Part shown: positions 55,248 to 64,000 of the stretch, piece by piece
Position numbering within the stretch: position 1 is the stretch's first letter
Layout: every line of letters begins with the position of its first letter
NCBI RefSeq assembly: GCF_006494775.1
Contig: NZ_CP041146.1
Location: 1,240,001-1,304,000 of the forward strand
Reading direction: 5' to 3'
DNA length: 64,000 bases
Source: Nocardioides humi
GTDB taxonomy: Bacteria; Actinomycetota; Actinomycetes; Propionibacteriales; Nocardioidaceae
The notes under the pieces: generated by a model
Told to the model about the DNA's origin: nothing
What the model saw: only the letters and a program-made list of their open reading frames with translations
Database searches by the model: none
Made by a program: the position numbers and the translations under genes

Positions 55248-56758
55248 GACTTCCCTTCCGTGGCGGGAGCCCCCGCGGCTCCGTCCGGGCCGATCCAACC
55301 CGGGCCGCCTGCCGATGGCACGTCGTCCGCACGATGCCGGACGATGCGCTCGCTCGCACGACCGACCGCCCGCTCGATCACCCCCGCGGCGTCGGGATAG
55401 CCCGCCGGCTCGGGACCGATGAACGCCAGCCGCAGGTACGGCGCCGCCGGCTCCGCCGGGAACCACTCGTCGCCGGCGGCGACCCACACCCCCTCGGCCG
55501 CGCAGTCGCGGACCAGCCGGCCGGCGTCGATGCCGTCGGGCAGGCGGGTCCACAGGTGCAGTCCACCGGGAGGCACCACGCCGACATCCAGCGACGGCGC
55601 ATGGTCGCGGACCGCCGCGACGAGCAGGTCCCGGCGCTCGCGGAGCTGGACCCGCAGCCGGCGCAGGTGGGTGCGCCAGCCGGGGTCGCTGACGACCTCG
55701 AGCGCCGCCTGCTGGAGCAGCCCGCTGACGTACATCGACTCCGCGGCGCGGTCGCCGAGGATCCGCTCCCGCGCGGGCCCGCGGGCGATGACGGCGGCCA
55801 CCCGCAGCGCCGGGGACACGCTCTTGGTGAGGGAGCGGAGGTACACGACATGCCCGGCGTCGTCGTGAGCGGCGAGGGGTCGGGGCTCGGCGTCGATGCC
55901 GAAGTCGTGCGCCCAGTCGTCCTCGACCAGGAAGGCCCCGTGCGCGCGGACGACGTCGAGCACCTGCTCGGCGCGCTCCACGCTCCACTGCGCGCCGGTC
56001 GGGTTGGCGAAGCTGGGCTGCGCGTAGAGCGCCCGGGCGCCGGTCTCCCGGAACGACCGGTCGACCTCGGCCGGGTCCGGCCCGTGCGCGTCGCTCGGCA
56101 CCGGCACCAGCGCGACGCCCGCCTGCCGGGCGGCCTGGATGGCGCCCCAGTACGTCGGCGACTCGATGAGCAGCGGCCGGCCGGGCGCGACGAGCGCACG
56201 GAAGATCGAGGCCAGCGCGCTCTGCGACCCGGGCGCCACGACCACGTCGTTCGCCGTCACCGCGGAGAGCTGGGCCGGCGTCGCGTCCGCGAGCTCGGTC
56301 GCGAACCAGGCCCGCAGCTCCGGCAGCCCCGCCGCCGGCGGGCGCGAGGTGGCCGCCGCGCCCCGGGCCGCCCGGCCGAGCGCGGTGCGGACCAGCCGCT
56401 CGGGCAGCAGGTCCGGTCCGGGGTACCCCGCATGCAGCGCCTGTGCGTCGGGAGGCGGCGTCTGCAGCGGACCCGCGACCGTCGACAGGTCGGCCCGCGG
56501 CGTGCGCAGTGCGGCGGTCTGCCAGCCGAAGTCGGGTCCCCGCGCGGGGCGGACCGCGCGGACGAAGCTGCCGACGCCCGGACGGCTCTCGACCAGCCCC
56601 TCGGCCACCAGCCGACGCAGCGCCTTCTGCACGGTGACCGGGCCGGCGCCGTACTCGGTGACGAGCCGGCGGGTCGCCGGCAGTTGCGCGCCCGCGGGCG
56701 CGTCCCGGATCCAGGCGCGCAGCCCGGCGACGATCCGCGCGCTGCTATCGTTGTCCAT
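55244..56758 (-). CDS. MocR-type GntR/aminotransferase transcriptional regulator
   Basis: 504 residues from the ATG at 56758. The N-terminal GntR winged helix is PATRRLVTEYGAGPVTVQKA followed by LVESRPGVGSF. The rest is a type I aminotransferase fold: ELRAWFATEL, VVAPGSQSAL, SPTYWGAIQ, AQPSFANPTG and the PLP lysine in LRSLTKSVSPALRVA. MocR proteins bind PLP and usually sense an amino compound. The EamA transporter gene is divergent and its start codon overlaps this one, so it is the probable target. GCTATCG repeats lie in the junction. Confidence 0.92.
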   Translation of the reverse strand: MDNDSSARIVAGLRAWIRDAPAGAQLPATRRLVTEYGAGPVTVQKALRRLVAEGLVESRPGVGSFVRAVRPARGPDFGWQTAALRTPRADLSTVAGPLQTPPPDAQALHAGYPGPDLLPERLVRTALGRAARGAAATSRPPAAGLPELRAWFATELADATPAQLSAVTANDVVVAPGSQSALASIFRALVAPGRPLLIESPTYWGAIQAARQAGVALVPVPSDAHGPDPAEVDRSFRETGARALYAQPSFANPTGAQWSVERAEQVLDVVRAHGAFLVEDDWAHDFGIDAEPRPLAAHDDAGHVVYLRSLTKSVSPALRVAAVIARGPARERILGDRAAESMYVSGLLQQAALEVVSDPGWRTHLRRLRVQLRERRDLLVAAVRDHAPSLDVGVVPPGGLHLWTRLPDGIDAGRLVRDCAAEGVWVAAGDEWFPAEPAAPYLRLAFIGPEPAGYPDAAGVIERAVGRASERIVRHRADDVPSAGGPGWIGPDGAAGAPATEGKS

Positions 56759-56805
56759 GTCAGCACAGAGTAGCGCTATCGCATCGCGCCCCGATCCGCT
56801 ATCGA
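56744..56805. promoter_or_regulatory. MocR/EamA junction: overlapping start codons and GCTATCG direct repeats
   Basis: The two start codons share CATG at 56756-56759. GCTATCG occurs in direct orientation at 56744-56750, 56776-56782 and 56799-56805. A TATCGT hexamer at 56746-56751 (plus) and TACTCT on the minus strand (complement of 56768-56773) could serve as -10 elements that lie inside the opposite gene. Binding at the repeats would control both promoters. Confidence 0.6.
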
Positions 56806-57710
56806 CGCACGCCGGGCTCGGCTGGGGACTGCTCGGCGTCGCGGCCTTCTCGTTCACCGTCCCGCTCACCCGGGTGGCGGTCGGTGGGCTGGACCCGCTG
56901 TTCGCCGGCGCCGGCCGGGCGGTGGTCGCGGCCGCCCTTGCCGCGGCCGCACTCGCGCTGACCCGCCAGCGGCCGCCCCGCGGCGGTCAGTGGCTCCGGC
57001 TCGCGGTGGTGGCCGGCGGGGTCGTGGCCGGGTTCCCGCTGCTGACGTCGTACGCGCTGACGGAGGTGCCTGCGAGCCACGGCGCCGTGGTGATCGCGAT
57101 GCTGCCCGCGACCACCGCGGTGATCGCCGTGCTGCGCACCGGCGAGCGCCCGGTGCGGGCGTTCTGGGCGTACGCCGCGCTGGGGGCGGTCGCCGCGGTC
57201 GGGTTCGCGGTGGTGCAGGGCGGCGGCCCGGGCCACCTCCAGCGCGCCGACGCCCTGCTGGTGCTGGCGGTGCTGGCCTGCGCGACCGGGTACGCCGAGG
57301 GCGGCGTGATCTCCCGCGAGCTCGGCTCGTGGCAGACCATCTCCTGGGCGCTCGTGCTCGCGGCTCCGGTGATGACAGCACTCACCGCCGCCAGCGTCGC
57401 CGCCCGTCCGCCCTCGGCGACATCCGCGCAGTGGCTGTGCTTCGCCTACCTCGCGTGCGTGAGCATGTTCCTCGGCTTCGTCGCGTGGTACCGCGGCCTC
57501 GCGATCGGCCCGATGGCGCAGGTCAGCCAGGTCCAGCTCGCCCAGCCGGTGCTGAGCATCGCGTGGGCGGGCCTGCTGCTCGGCGAGCGGGTGACCTGGC
57601 TGACCGTGATGGGCGGGTCGGCCGTCGTGGCCTGCGCGGCGGGCGCCAGCTCCTCCCGACGGCGGGCGCCCGTCGTACCGGACAGAACGGCTGTGAAATC
57701 ACCGATTTGA
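56757..57710 (+). CDS. EamA/DMT-family transporter
   Basis: 317 residues with ten hydrophobic helices in two EamA halves. LLGVAAFSFTVPLTRVAVGG opens the first half, and LASYRG-type features appear as YALTEVPASHGAVVIAMLPA; the second half has PMAQVSQVQLAQPVLSIAWA and LLLGERVTWLTVMGG. DMT exporters carry amino acids or metabolites outward. It is divergent from and probably controlled by the MocR gene. The ATG at 56757 is the only plausible start and overlaps the MocR ATG by two bases. Its 3' end lies in a long palindrome. Confidence 0.9.
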   Translation: MSAQSSAIASRPDPLSTHAGLGWGLLGVAAFSFTVPLTRVAVGGLDPLFAGAGRAVVAAALAAAALALTRQRPPRGGQWLRLAVVAGGVVAGFPLLTSYALTEVPASHGAVVIAMLPATTAVIAVLRTGERPVRAFWAYAALGAVAAVGFAVVQGGGPGHLQRADALLVLAVLACATGYAEGGVISRELGSWQTISWALVLAAPVMTALTAASVAARPPSATSAQWLCFAYLACVSMFLGFVAWYRGLAIGPMAQVSQVQLAQPVLSIAWAGLLLGERVTWLTVMGGSAVVACAAGASSSRRRAPVVPDRTAVKSPI

Positions 57711-57735
57711 CGACCGTTTTGTCCGGTACGACGGG
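57669..57735. terminator. Long near-perfect palindrome between convergent genes (bidirectional terminator-like)
   Basis: A 22-base arm at 57669-57690 (core CGTCGTACCGGACA) is repeated in inverse at 57714-57735 with one mismatch, and GTGAAATC/GATTTGAC extend the pairing inward. The left arm contains the end of the EamA gene. It sits between converging genes, fitting a two-way terminator, but its length and precision are also those of a dispersed palindromic repeat. Confidence 0.65.
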
Positions 57736-57753
57736 AAGACGGTGCCCCGCTGG

Positions 57754-59232
57754 CTAGCTCTTCCCGCGTCCGTACAGGCCGCGCACCACCTTGGTGAGCT
57801 GCTTCTCCTCCTTGGCGGTGCGCCGGAAGGTGGTGAGCGCGATGGCCGGCCTGAACCGCTGCCGGGCGATGGCGTGCGGGTAGGTGAACTCGCGCAGCCC
57901 GTCGGGCCCGTGGATCCGGCCGAAGCCGGAGTCGCCGACGCCGCCGAACGGCAGGGTCGGGATGCCGGCGAAGGAGATGACGCCGTTGATCGCGGTCATC
58001 CCGGCGCGCAGCCGCTCCGCGATCTCCATGCCGTGGTCCTTGGAGAACACCGTCGACCCGAGCGCGTACCGGGTGCCGTTGGCCCGCTCGACCGCCTCGT
58101 CCATGCTGGTCACCCGGGTCAGGGTCACCGTGGGGCCGAAGGTCTCCTCCTGCACCGCCGCCGAGTCCTCGGGTACGTCGACCAGCACGGTCGGCTGCAC
58201 GAAGCGGGCGCCCTCGGGCACCGGACCCCCGACCAGCGCCCGGCCGCCGCGGGCGAGGGCGTCGTCGACGTGGCGCCGGATGATGTCGACCTGCGAGGGC
58301 ATGGTGATCGGGCCGACCTGGCCGCCCGGGCGGGCCTCCAGCTGCTTCGCCTGGGCGACGAGCTCGTCGAGGAACTCGTCGTAGACCCGGTCGTGGACGT
58401 AGACCCGCTCGACGCCGGCGCAGGTCTGGCCGGCGTTCGCGGCGGCGCCCCACAGCGCGGCCTCGGCGGCCTCGGCGACGTCGGCGTCCTCGGCGACGAT
58501 GAGCGCGTCCTTGCCGCCGGCCTCGATCACGACGGGGGTCAGGGTCTCGGCGCAGGCGGCCATCACCCGCTTGCCGGTGGCGGTCGAGCCGGTGAAGGCC
58601 ACCTTGTCGACGCCTGCGGCGGTGAGCGCGGCCCCGGTCTCGCCGTACCCGGTGACGACCTGGAGCACCGGCCGCCCGACGGCCTCCTGGAAGGTCGCGG
58701 CGAGCCACTCGCCGACGCCGGGGGTGTACTCCGAGGGCTTGAAGACGACCGCGTTGCCGGCCGCGAGGGCGTAGGCGATCGAGCCCATCGGGGTGAAGAC
58801 GGGGTAGTTCCAGGGGCCGATGACGCCGACCACGCCGAGCGGGCGGTACTCCACGCTCGCGGCCTGGTTGACCATCAGCAGGCCCGGCGAGACGCTGCGC
58901 CGCTTGAGCACCTTCTCGGCGTGACCGGCCGCCCAGGCGAGGTGGTCGATCGCGAGGGCGGTCTCGAGCAGCGCGTCGCCGTCGGGCTTGCCGGTCTCGC
59001 GGGCCATCAGGGCGGCGAGCTCCTCCATCCGCCGGGCGATCACCTTGCGCCAGCGGACCAGCGCCTTCTTGCGGCCGTCGAACCCGAGCGCGCGCCACCA
59101 TTCGGCCTGCTTGCGGGCGGTGGCGACCGCGTGGCGGACCTGGTCGGCGTCGTGGAGGGGGTGCGTACCGACGACCGCGCCGGTGGCGGGGTCGAGCGAG
59201 TCGAAGGTGGCTGCGGCGTCGATGGTGGTCAC
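57754..59232 (-). CDS. Aldehyde dehydrogenase family protein
   Basis: 492 residues. VGVIGPWNYPVFTPM (oxyanion Asn), FKPSEYTPG, FTGSTATGKRV, IEAGGKDALI (Glu), NAGQTCAGVERV (Cys) and LPFGGVGDSGFGR are present, so it is catalytically complete. A basic C-terminus (FRPAIALTTFRRTAKEEKQL) is similar to membrane-associated fatty-aldehyde dehydrogenases, so a long-chain substrate is possible. TAGGTT ends 6 bases before the GTG start, implying a leaderless transcript. Confidence 0.92.
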   Translation of the reverse strand: MTTIDAAATFDSLDPATGAVVGTHPLHDADQVRHAVATARKQAEWWRALGFDGRKKALVRWRKVIARRMEELAALMARETGKPDGDALLETALAIDHLAWAAGHAEKVLKRRSVSPGLLMVNQAASVEYRPLGVVGVIGPWNYPVFTPMGSIAYALAAGNAVVFKPSEYTPGVGEWLAATFQEAVGRPVLQVVTGYGETGAALTAAGVDKVAFTGSTATGKRVMAACAETLTPVVIEAGGKDALIVAEDADVAEAAEAALWGAAANAGQTCAGVERVYVHDRVYDEFLDELVAQAKQLEARPGGQVGPITMPSQVDIIRRHVDDALARGGRALVGGPVPEGARFVQPTVLVDVPEDSAAVQEETFGPTVTLTRVTSMDEAVERANGTRYALGSTVFSKDHGMEIAERLRAGMTAINGVISFAGIPTLPFGGVGDSGFGRIHGPDGLREFTYPHAIARQRFRPAIALTTFRRTAKEEKQLTKVVRGLYGRGKS

Positions 59233-59252
59233 GCTCCGAACCTACTCGCCGG

Positions 59253-60146
59253 TCACCTCGAGCGGAACGGTCCGATGAACAAAACCACCAGCGCCACATG
59301 GGCCGTGATCACAACGCCGGCGATGGTCACGGCGGCGAGCGGGCGCCGTCGCGCCACCCACTCGGTCGCCTGGTAGCCGAGGGTGATCAGCGCGAGCACG
59401 ACGGTCACGTGGAGCAGCACCGCGAGCGCGACGCCGGTGATCACGCCCGCGACGGCGAACCGGCCCCAGGTCAGGCCGAGCAGGAGGGGTACGACGACCG
59501 CGCCGGCCAGCCCGCCCACGAGCTCCATCGCGAACGACCGGTCGCCCATCCACGGCACGCCGTCGATGACGTCGAAGAGGTCGAGCGTGGCCAGCACGCC
59601 GAGCACCGCGACCACCAGCACGGTCATCACGGCCGCCGCGCGGTAGCGCAGGTGCCGGGCCGGGCTCCACGTCGTCGAGCCGGACCAGATCGTCCCGAGC
59701 GTCACCGCCGACCAGATCAGCCAGCTGCGGACCGGGCCGGTGTCGGTGTCCCGCATCGCGGCGCGGAACACCCGGTCCGCGGCCACCCGGTCGAGCACGT
59801 GGCCCTCGGTCGAGAGATAGCTCGCGGGCTCGTCGGGCGCGTGCACGAGGCCGTCGTGGAGCAGCGCCGGCGGGAGATGCCGGCCGGTGCGCGGCACGAG
59901 CCAGGTGAAGATGGTGGGGACCGAGGTCAGGTCGGTCTCGAAGACGTCGAGGTCGGCCGGCACCAGCAGGTCGCCGTACTCCCGGTCGCGGTAGGCGATC
60001 CGGTGCAGCATCCGGAACCGCTCGGTGCGGCGGTGGACGTCGCCGGACTCGACCCGCTCCAGCACGATCCGGGGCGGGTCGCCGGAGCCCTCGTCGTGGA
60101 ACCGCTCGGGCTCCGGACGGACCGGTGTCCACGACGTCAGCTGCAT
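59253..60146 (-). CDS. DUF1353 domain protein with C-terminal membrane helices
   Basis: 297 residues. The N-terminal half matches DUF1353: YGDLLVPADLDVFETDLTSV, RHLPPALLHDGLVHAP. The C-terminal half has four to five hydrophobic helices (LIWSAVTLGTIWSG, AAVMTVLVVAVLGVLATLDL, LAGAVVVPLLLGLTWG, LLHVTVVLALITLGY). DUF1353 is known mainly from phage and mobile contexts; the fusion to membrane helices is unusual. It overlaps the metalloprotease gene by 10 bp, so the two are probably coupled. Function unknown. Confidence 0.8.
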   Translation of the reverse strand: MQLTSWTPVRPEPERFHDEGSGDPPRIVLERVESGDVHRRTERFRMLHRIAYRDREYGDLLVPADLDVFETDLTSVPTIFTWLVPRTGRHLPPALLHDGLVHAPDEPASYLSTEGHVLDRVAADRVFRAAMRDTDTGPVRSWLIWSAVTLGTIWSGSTTWSPARHLRYRAAAVMTVLVVAVLGVLATLDLFDVIDGVPWMGDRSFAMELVGGLAGAVVVPLLLGLTWGRFAVAGVITGVALAVLLHVTVVLALITLGYQATEWVARRRPLAAVTIAGVVITAHVALVVLFIGPFRSR

Positions 60147-60807
60147 GCCTGCGTCCCCTTCCCGAGACGGGCGAGGCCCTCCAGGTCGCCCGGACCGAAG
60201 TCTTCCTGACCGGCGCTCTGGGCGTGCATCAGCTCGCGGCGCGAGTCGACGTGGTCGAGCCCCAGCACGTGGCCGAGCTCGTGGAGCAGCGTCGCCCGCT
60301 CGTCGTCCGCATCGTCGACGGCGTCCGCGTCGAGGACGACGCGGCCGGTGACGTACCAGGACCAGCGGTCCTGCTCGCGCGACACCGATCCGCCGATCCC
60401 GGCGACCTCCCCGGCCAGGTCCTCGACCTCGTCCGCCCGCGCCCAGGCGACGAGGACCGGCGGCGCAGGCCCCGGGGCGAGCTGGTCGGCGTCCGCGGGC
60501 CGCCGCGCGGTCGTGCCGACGTACCGGAACCGGAAGCCGCTGGCCTCCGCGACCTCGGCCACCGCGTCCTGCACCCTCGCGACGGCCTCGTCGTCGCTGC
60601 CGGAAGCGTGCGCGGGGTTGACCTCGTAGCGGATCGGCTCGCACGGCCGCCAGGTGACCGGCTCGCCGGCGGCGTACGGCTGCTCCTGGAGGAAGGCGTA
60701 CGCCGGGTCGGGCACCGCGCGACCGAAGCCGGTCGCGGACACCGCGACGACGCCGGCGAAGAGCGCCGCGCTCAGCAGGAGCACGGCCGCCCAGAGCCGG
60801 CGACTCC

Positions 60808-60811
<4 letters not shown>
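60137..60811 (-). CDS. Matrixin-like zinc metalloprotease with N-terminal membrane anchor
   Basis: 224 residues from GTG at 60811, which overlaps the stop of the YyaL-like gene (GTGA). One N-terminal helix ([19 protein letters not shown]) anchors or exports it. The catalytic zinc site is [11 protein letters not shown], followed by the Met-turn region [21 protein letters not shown] and FRFRYVGTT match the upstream part of the matrixin fold. The Cys-switch prodomain of animal enzymes is absent. It acts outside the membrane; the target is unknown. An in-frame GTG farther upstream (60847) is rejected. Confidence 0.88.
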
Positions 60812-62790
<1,979 letters not shown>

Positions 62791-63409
62791 ATGCCCATCC
62801 TCCCCCACGCCACGAGCTGTTGTTCACCATCCACAACTCGGGCACCGCCTGATACACGAGAGTGATACACGATCGCCCTCAAGATCGCCGCCGCCACTGC
62901 CCCACGAATCGCACGTGTGTCGATAAAGTGCCTGCCACTCGTCGCCAGTGACAGGAACCGAGGGCTCCACCTGACGACCGCAGCAACGGACCTGCTGACA
63001 TGACGGAGAAGGTCACTCGCGGCGGTTTGACGCGGTGGCCACTCCGCCTTATCGAGCGGGGCTGGCAGGGAGAACAGCGGTGGAACCATTCGCAACCCGA
63101 ATGAACTGAGCCAGTCGCTCGGCCTGGCTTCTGACCTCACCCGACACGTCCTCCATCGGCCAGTTTGACACCGCAACTCGGGCGATCCGGACCTTGTCTG
63201 GGCTGACCCGCGCTGGCTCCTCGAGGGTCCCGCTACTACCCGAGCGACGGCGACGGGTTGGCGACGTGATGTGGAGTGGTTCTGACCATTTGTCGGTTGG
63301 CGGTGCGTAGGTACTGCGACTGTGTGCCTGCGCGACCGCCGCCGACAGGGTGGCAACAGGAACGGACAGAGCCCCGCGGGGTGGTGGGCTTTGAGGTGAT
63401 CCTCGGTGC
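62791..63409. other. Intergenic region of 619 bp next to the insertion sequence
   Basis: No convincing gene. The region contains the upstream sequence of the YyaL gene and is visibly less GC-rich in places. A minus-strand frame ending at 63049-63051 reads like protein for about 85 residues (EEPARVSPDKVRIARVAVSN, WPMEDVSGEVRSQAERLAQF) but has no clear start, so it may be a gene remnant interrupted near the IS element. The IS end was not located; no inverted repeat could be confirmed because the other end is outside the window. Confidence 0.4.
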
Positions 63410-64000
63410 CTACGAGTCGCTGCCCTCGATGGCGGCGACGGGGTCAGTATCGCTGGTCTCGTAGAGCTTCGCCATCGAGCCTTCAGACAGGTAGCGGCGA
63501 TCGGCGGCGATCCACTCGTCGTGCATGTCGATCAGCACGGCTCCGACCAGCCTGATGACCGCAGCGGGGTTGGGGAAGATCCCCACGACGCGGGAGCGGC
63601 GCTTGATCTCCTTGTTGACCCGCTCGAGCGGGTTGGTCGACCAGATCTTGCGCCAGTGCTCGCGCGGGAACGCGGTGAAGGCGAGGACCTCGGTCTTCGC
63701 GTCGTCCATGTAGGGACCGATCTTGGGCCACCTGAGGGCGAACTCCTCACGGGTGCGGTCCCAGGCCGCGTCGATGTCGGCTGGCTTGGCTTGGGCGAAG
63801 ATCATCCGGAACGCTGCGGCGACGTAGTCGGCCTGACCCTTGGGGACGTGGGCGAGGAGGTTGCGGGCGAAGTGGACACGACACCGTTGGTGCGCGACGC
63901 CCTGGAACGCTCGGGACAGGGCTGCGACTAGCCCGGAGTGCTGGTCGCTGATCACCAGTTGTACCCCGCCCAGACCTCGCTGCTTGAGGCTGAGCAGGAA
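63410..64000 (-). mobile_element. IS256-family (mutator-type) transposase, 5' part beyond window edge
   Basis: The last 196 residues are visible. FLLSLKQRGLGGVQLVISDQ is followed by HSGL (second catalytic Asp), CRVHFARNLLAHVPKGQ and NPLERVNKEIKRR (catalytic Glu), the pattern of IS256 DDE transposases. It ends ...EGSDS. The frame is open to the window edge. Whether the element is intact depends on sequence outside the window. Confidence 0.93.

Overview
The window is very GC-rich, with GTG starts, heavily overlapping genes and many candidate leaderless promoters (a TANNNT hexamer 5-8 bases before the start codon). Gene content (F420/flavin-type LLM oxidoreductases, DUF222-HNH protein, PhoP-type box, DUF2510/AIM24 protein, Tat lipoproteins, basic Ig-like tails) points to a high-GC actinomycete of Nocardioides type. 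The genus is an inference. No rRNA, tRNA or CRISPR was recognised.

Region 1 (1-20.5 kb) looks like one catabolic island made of three minus-strand operons. (a) 7048 to 1: acetoacetate-decarboxylase-family protein, HpaE-, HpaD- and HpaG-like enzymes of homoprotocatechuate meta-cleavage, an LLM oxidoreductase, a class I glutamine amidotransferase, an SDR and a succinate-semialdehyde-dehydrogenase-like enzyme; a P450 diverges from it. (b) 17401 to 11646: APC permease, glutamine-synthetase-like ligase, VanB-type reductase, a Rieske-oxygenase homologue lacking most metal ligands, and a second LLM protein; a MarR regulator diverges. (c) 20466 to 18111: Tat-exported amidase and a gamma-glutamyl hydrolase. 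The promoter region of each operon carries two copies of one 20-bp palindrome (consensus ATCGTTYGGATCCRAACGAT), so the three probably form a single regulon. The best reading is uptake and gamma-glutamylation of an amine or aromatic amine, then breakdown through a homoprotocatechuate-like ring to succinic semialdehyde. The substrate is not known. A methyltransferase/LysR pair and three unknown small genes lie between operons (a) and (b).

Region 2 (20.6-29 kb): a GAF-LuxR regulator, a histone-deacetylase-fold amidohydrolase, a ribose-type ABC importer, an Fe-S-type HTH regulator with a 55-residue partner, and a DUF222/HNH gene. Region 3 (29-34 kb) is housekeeping: mazG, a SurA-like lipoprotein, mfd.

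Region 4 (34-43.9 kb) is an unusual phosphate-uptake operon in the order pstC, pstA, pstS, a large PstS-like anchored protein, a sortase-like protein without catalytic His and Cys, a second pstS with a lysine-rich tail, and pstB. A direct-repeat PHO box precedes it and strong hairpins lie between its last cistrons. A lipoprotein serpin follows upstream.

Region 5 (45.5-62.8 kb): DUF3817, isoprenyl transferase, AIM24 protein, hemolysin-III protein, RlmC-like methyltransferase, a VapBC-type module, a membrane protein with a STAND/TPR regulator, an NHL-repeat secreted protein, a MocR regulator divergent from an EamA transporter (their start codons overlap), an aldehyde dehydrogenase, and an overlapping YyaL/matrixin/DUF1353 operon. 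The right edge enters an IS256-family transposase.

Seven genes are broken by the same kind of event, one base missing from a G or C run. This suggests uncorrected sequencing errors rather than seven real pseudogenes.
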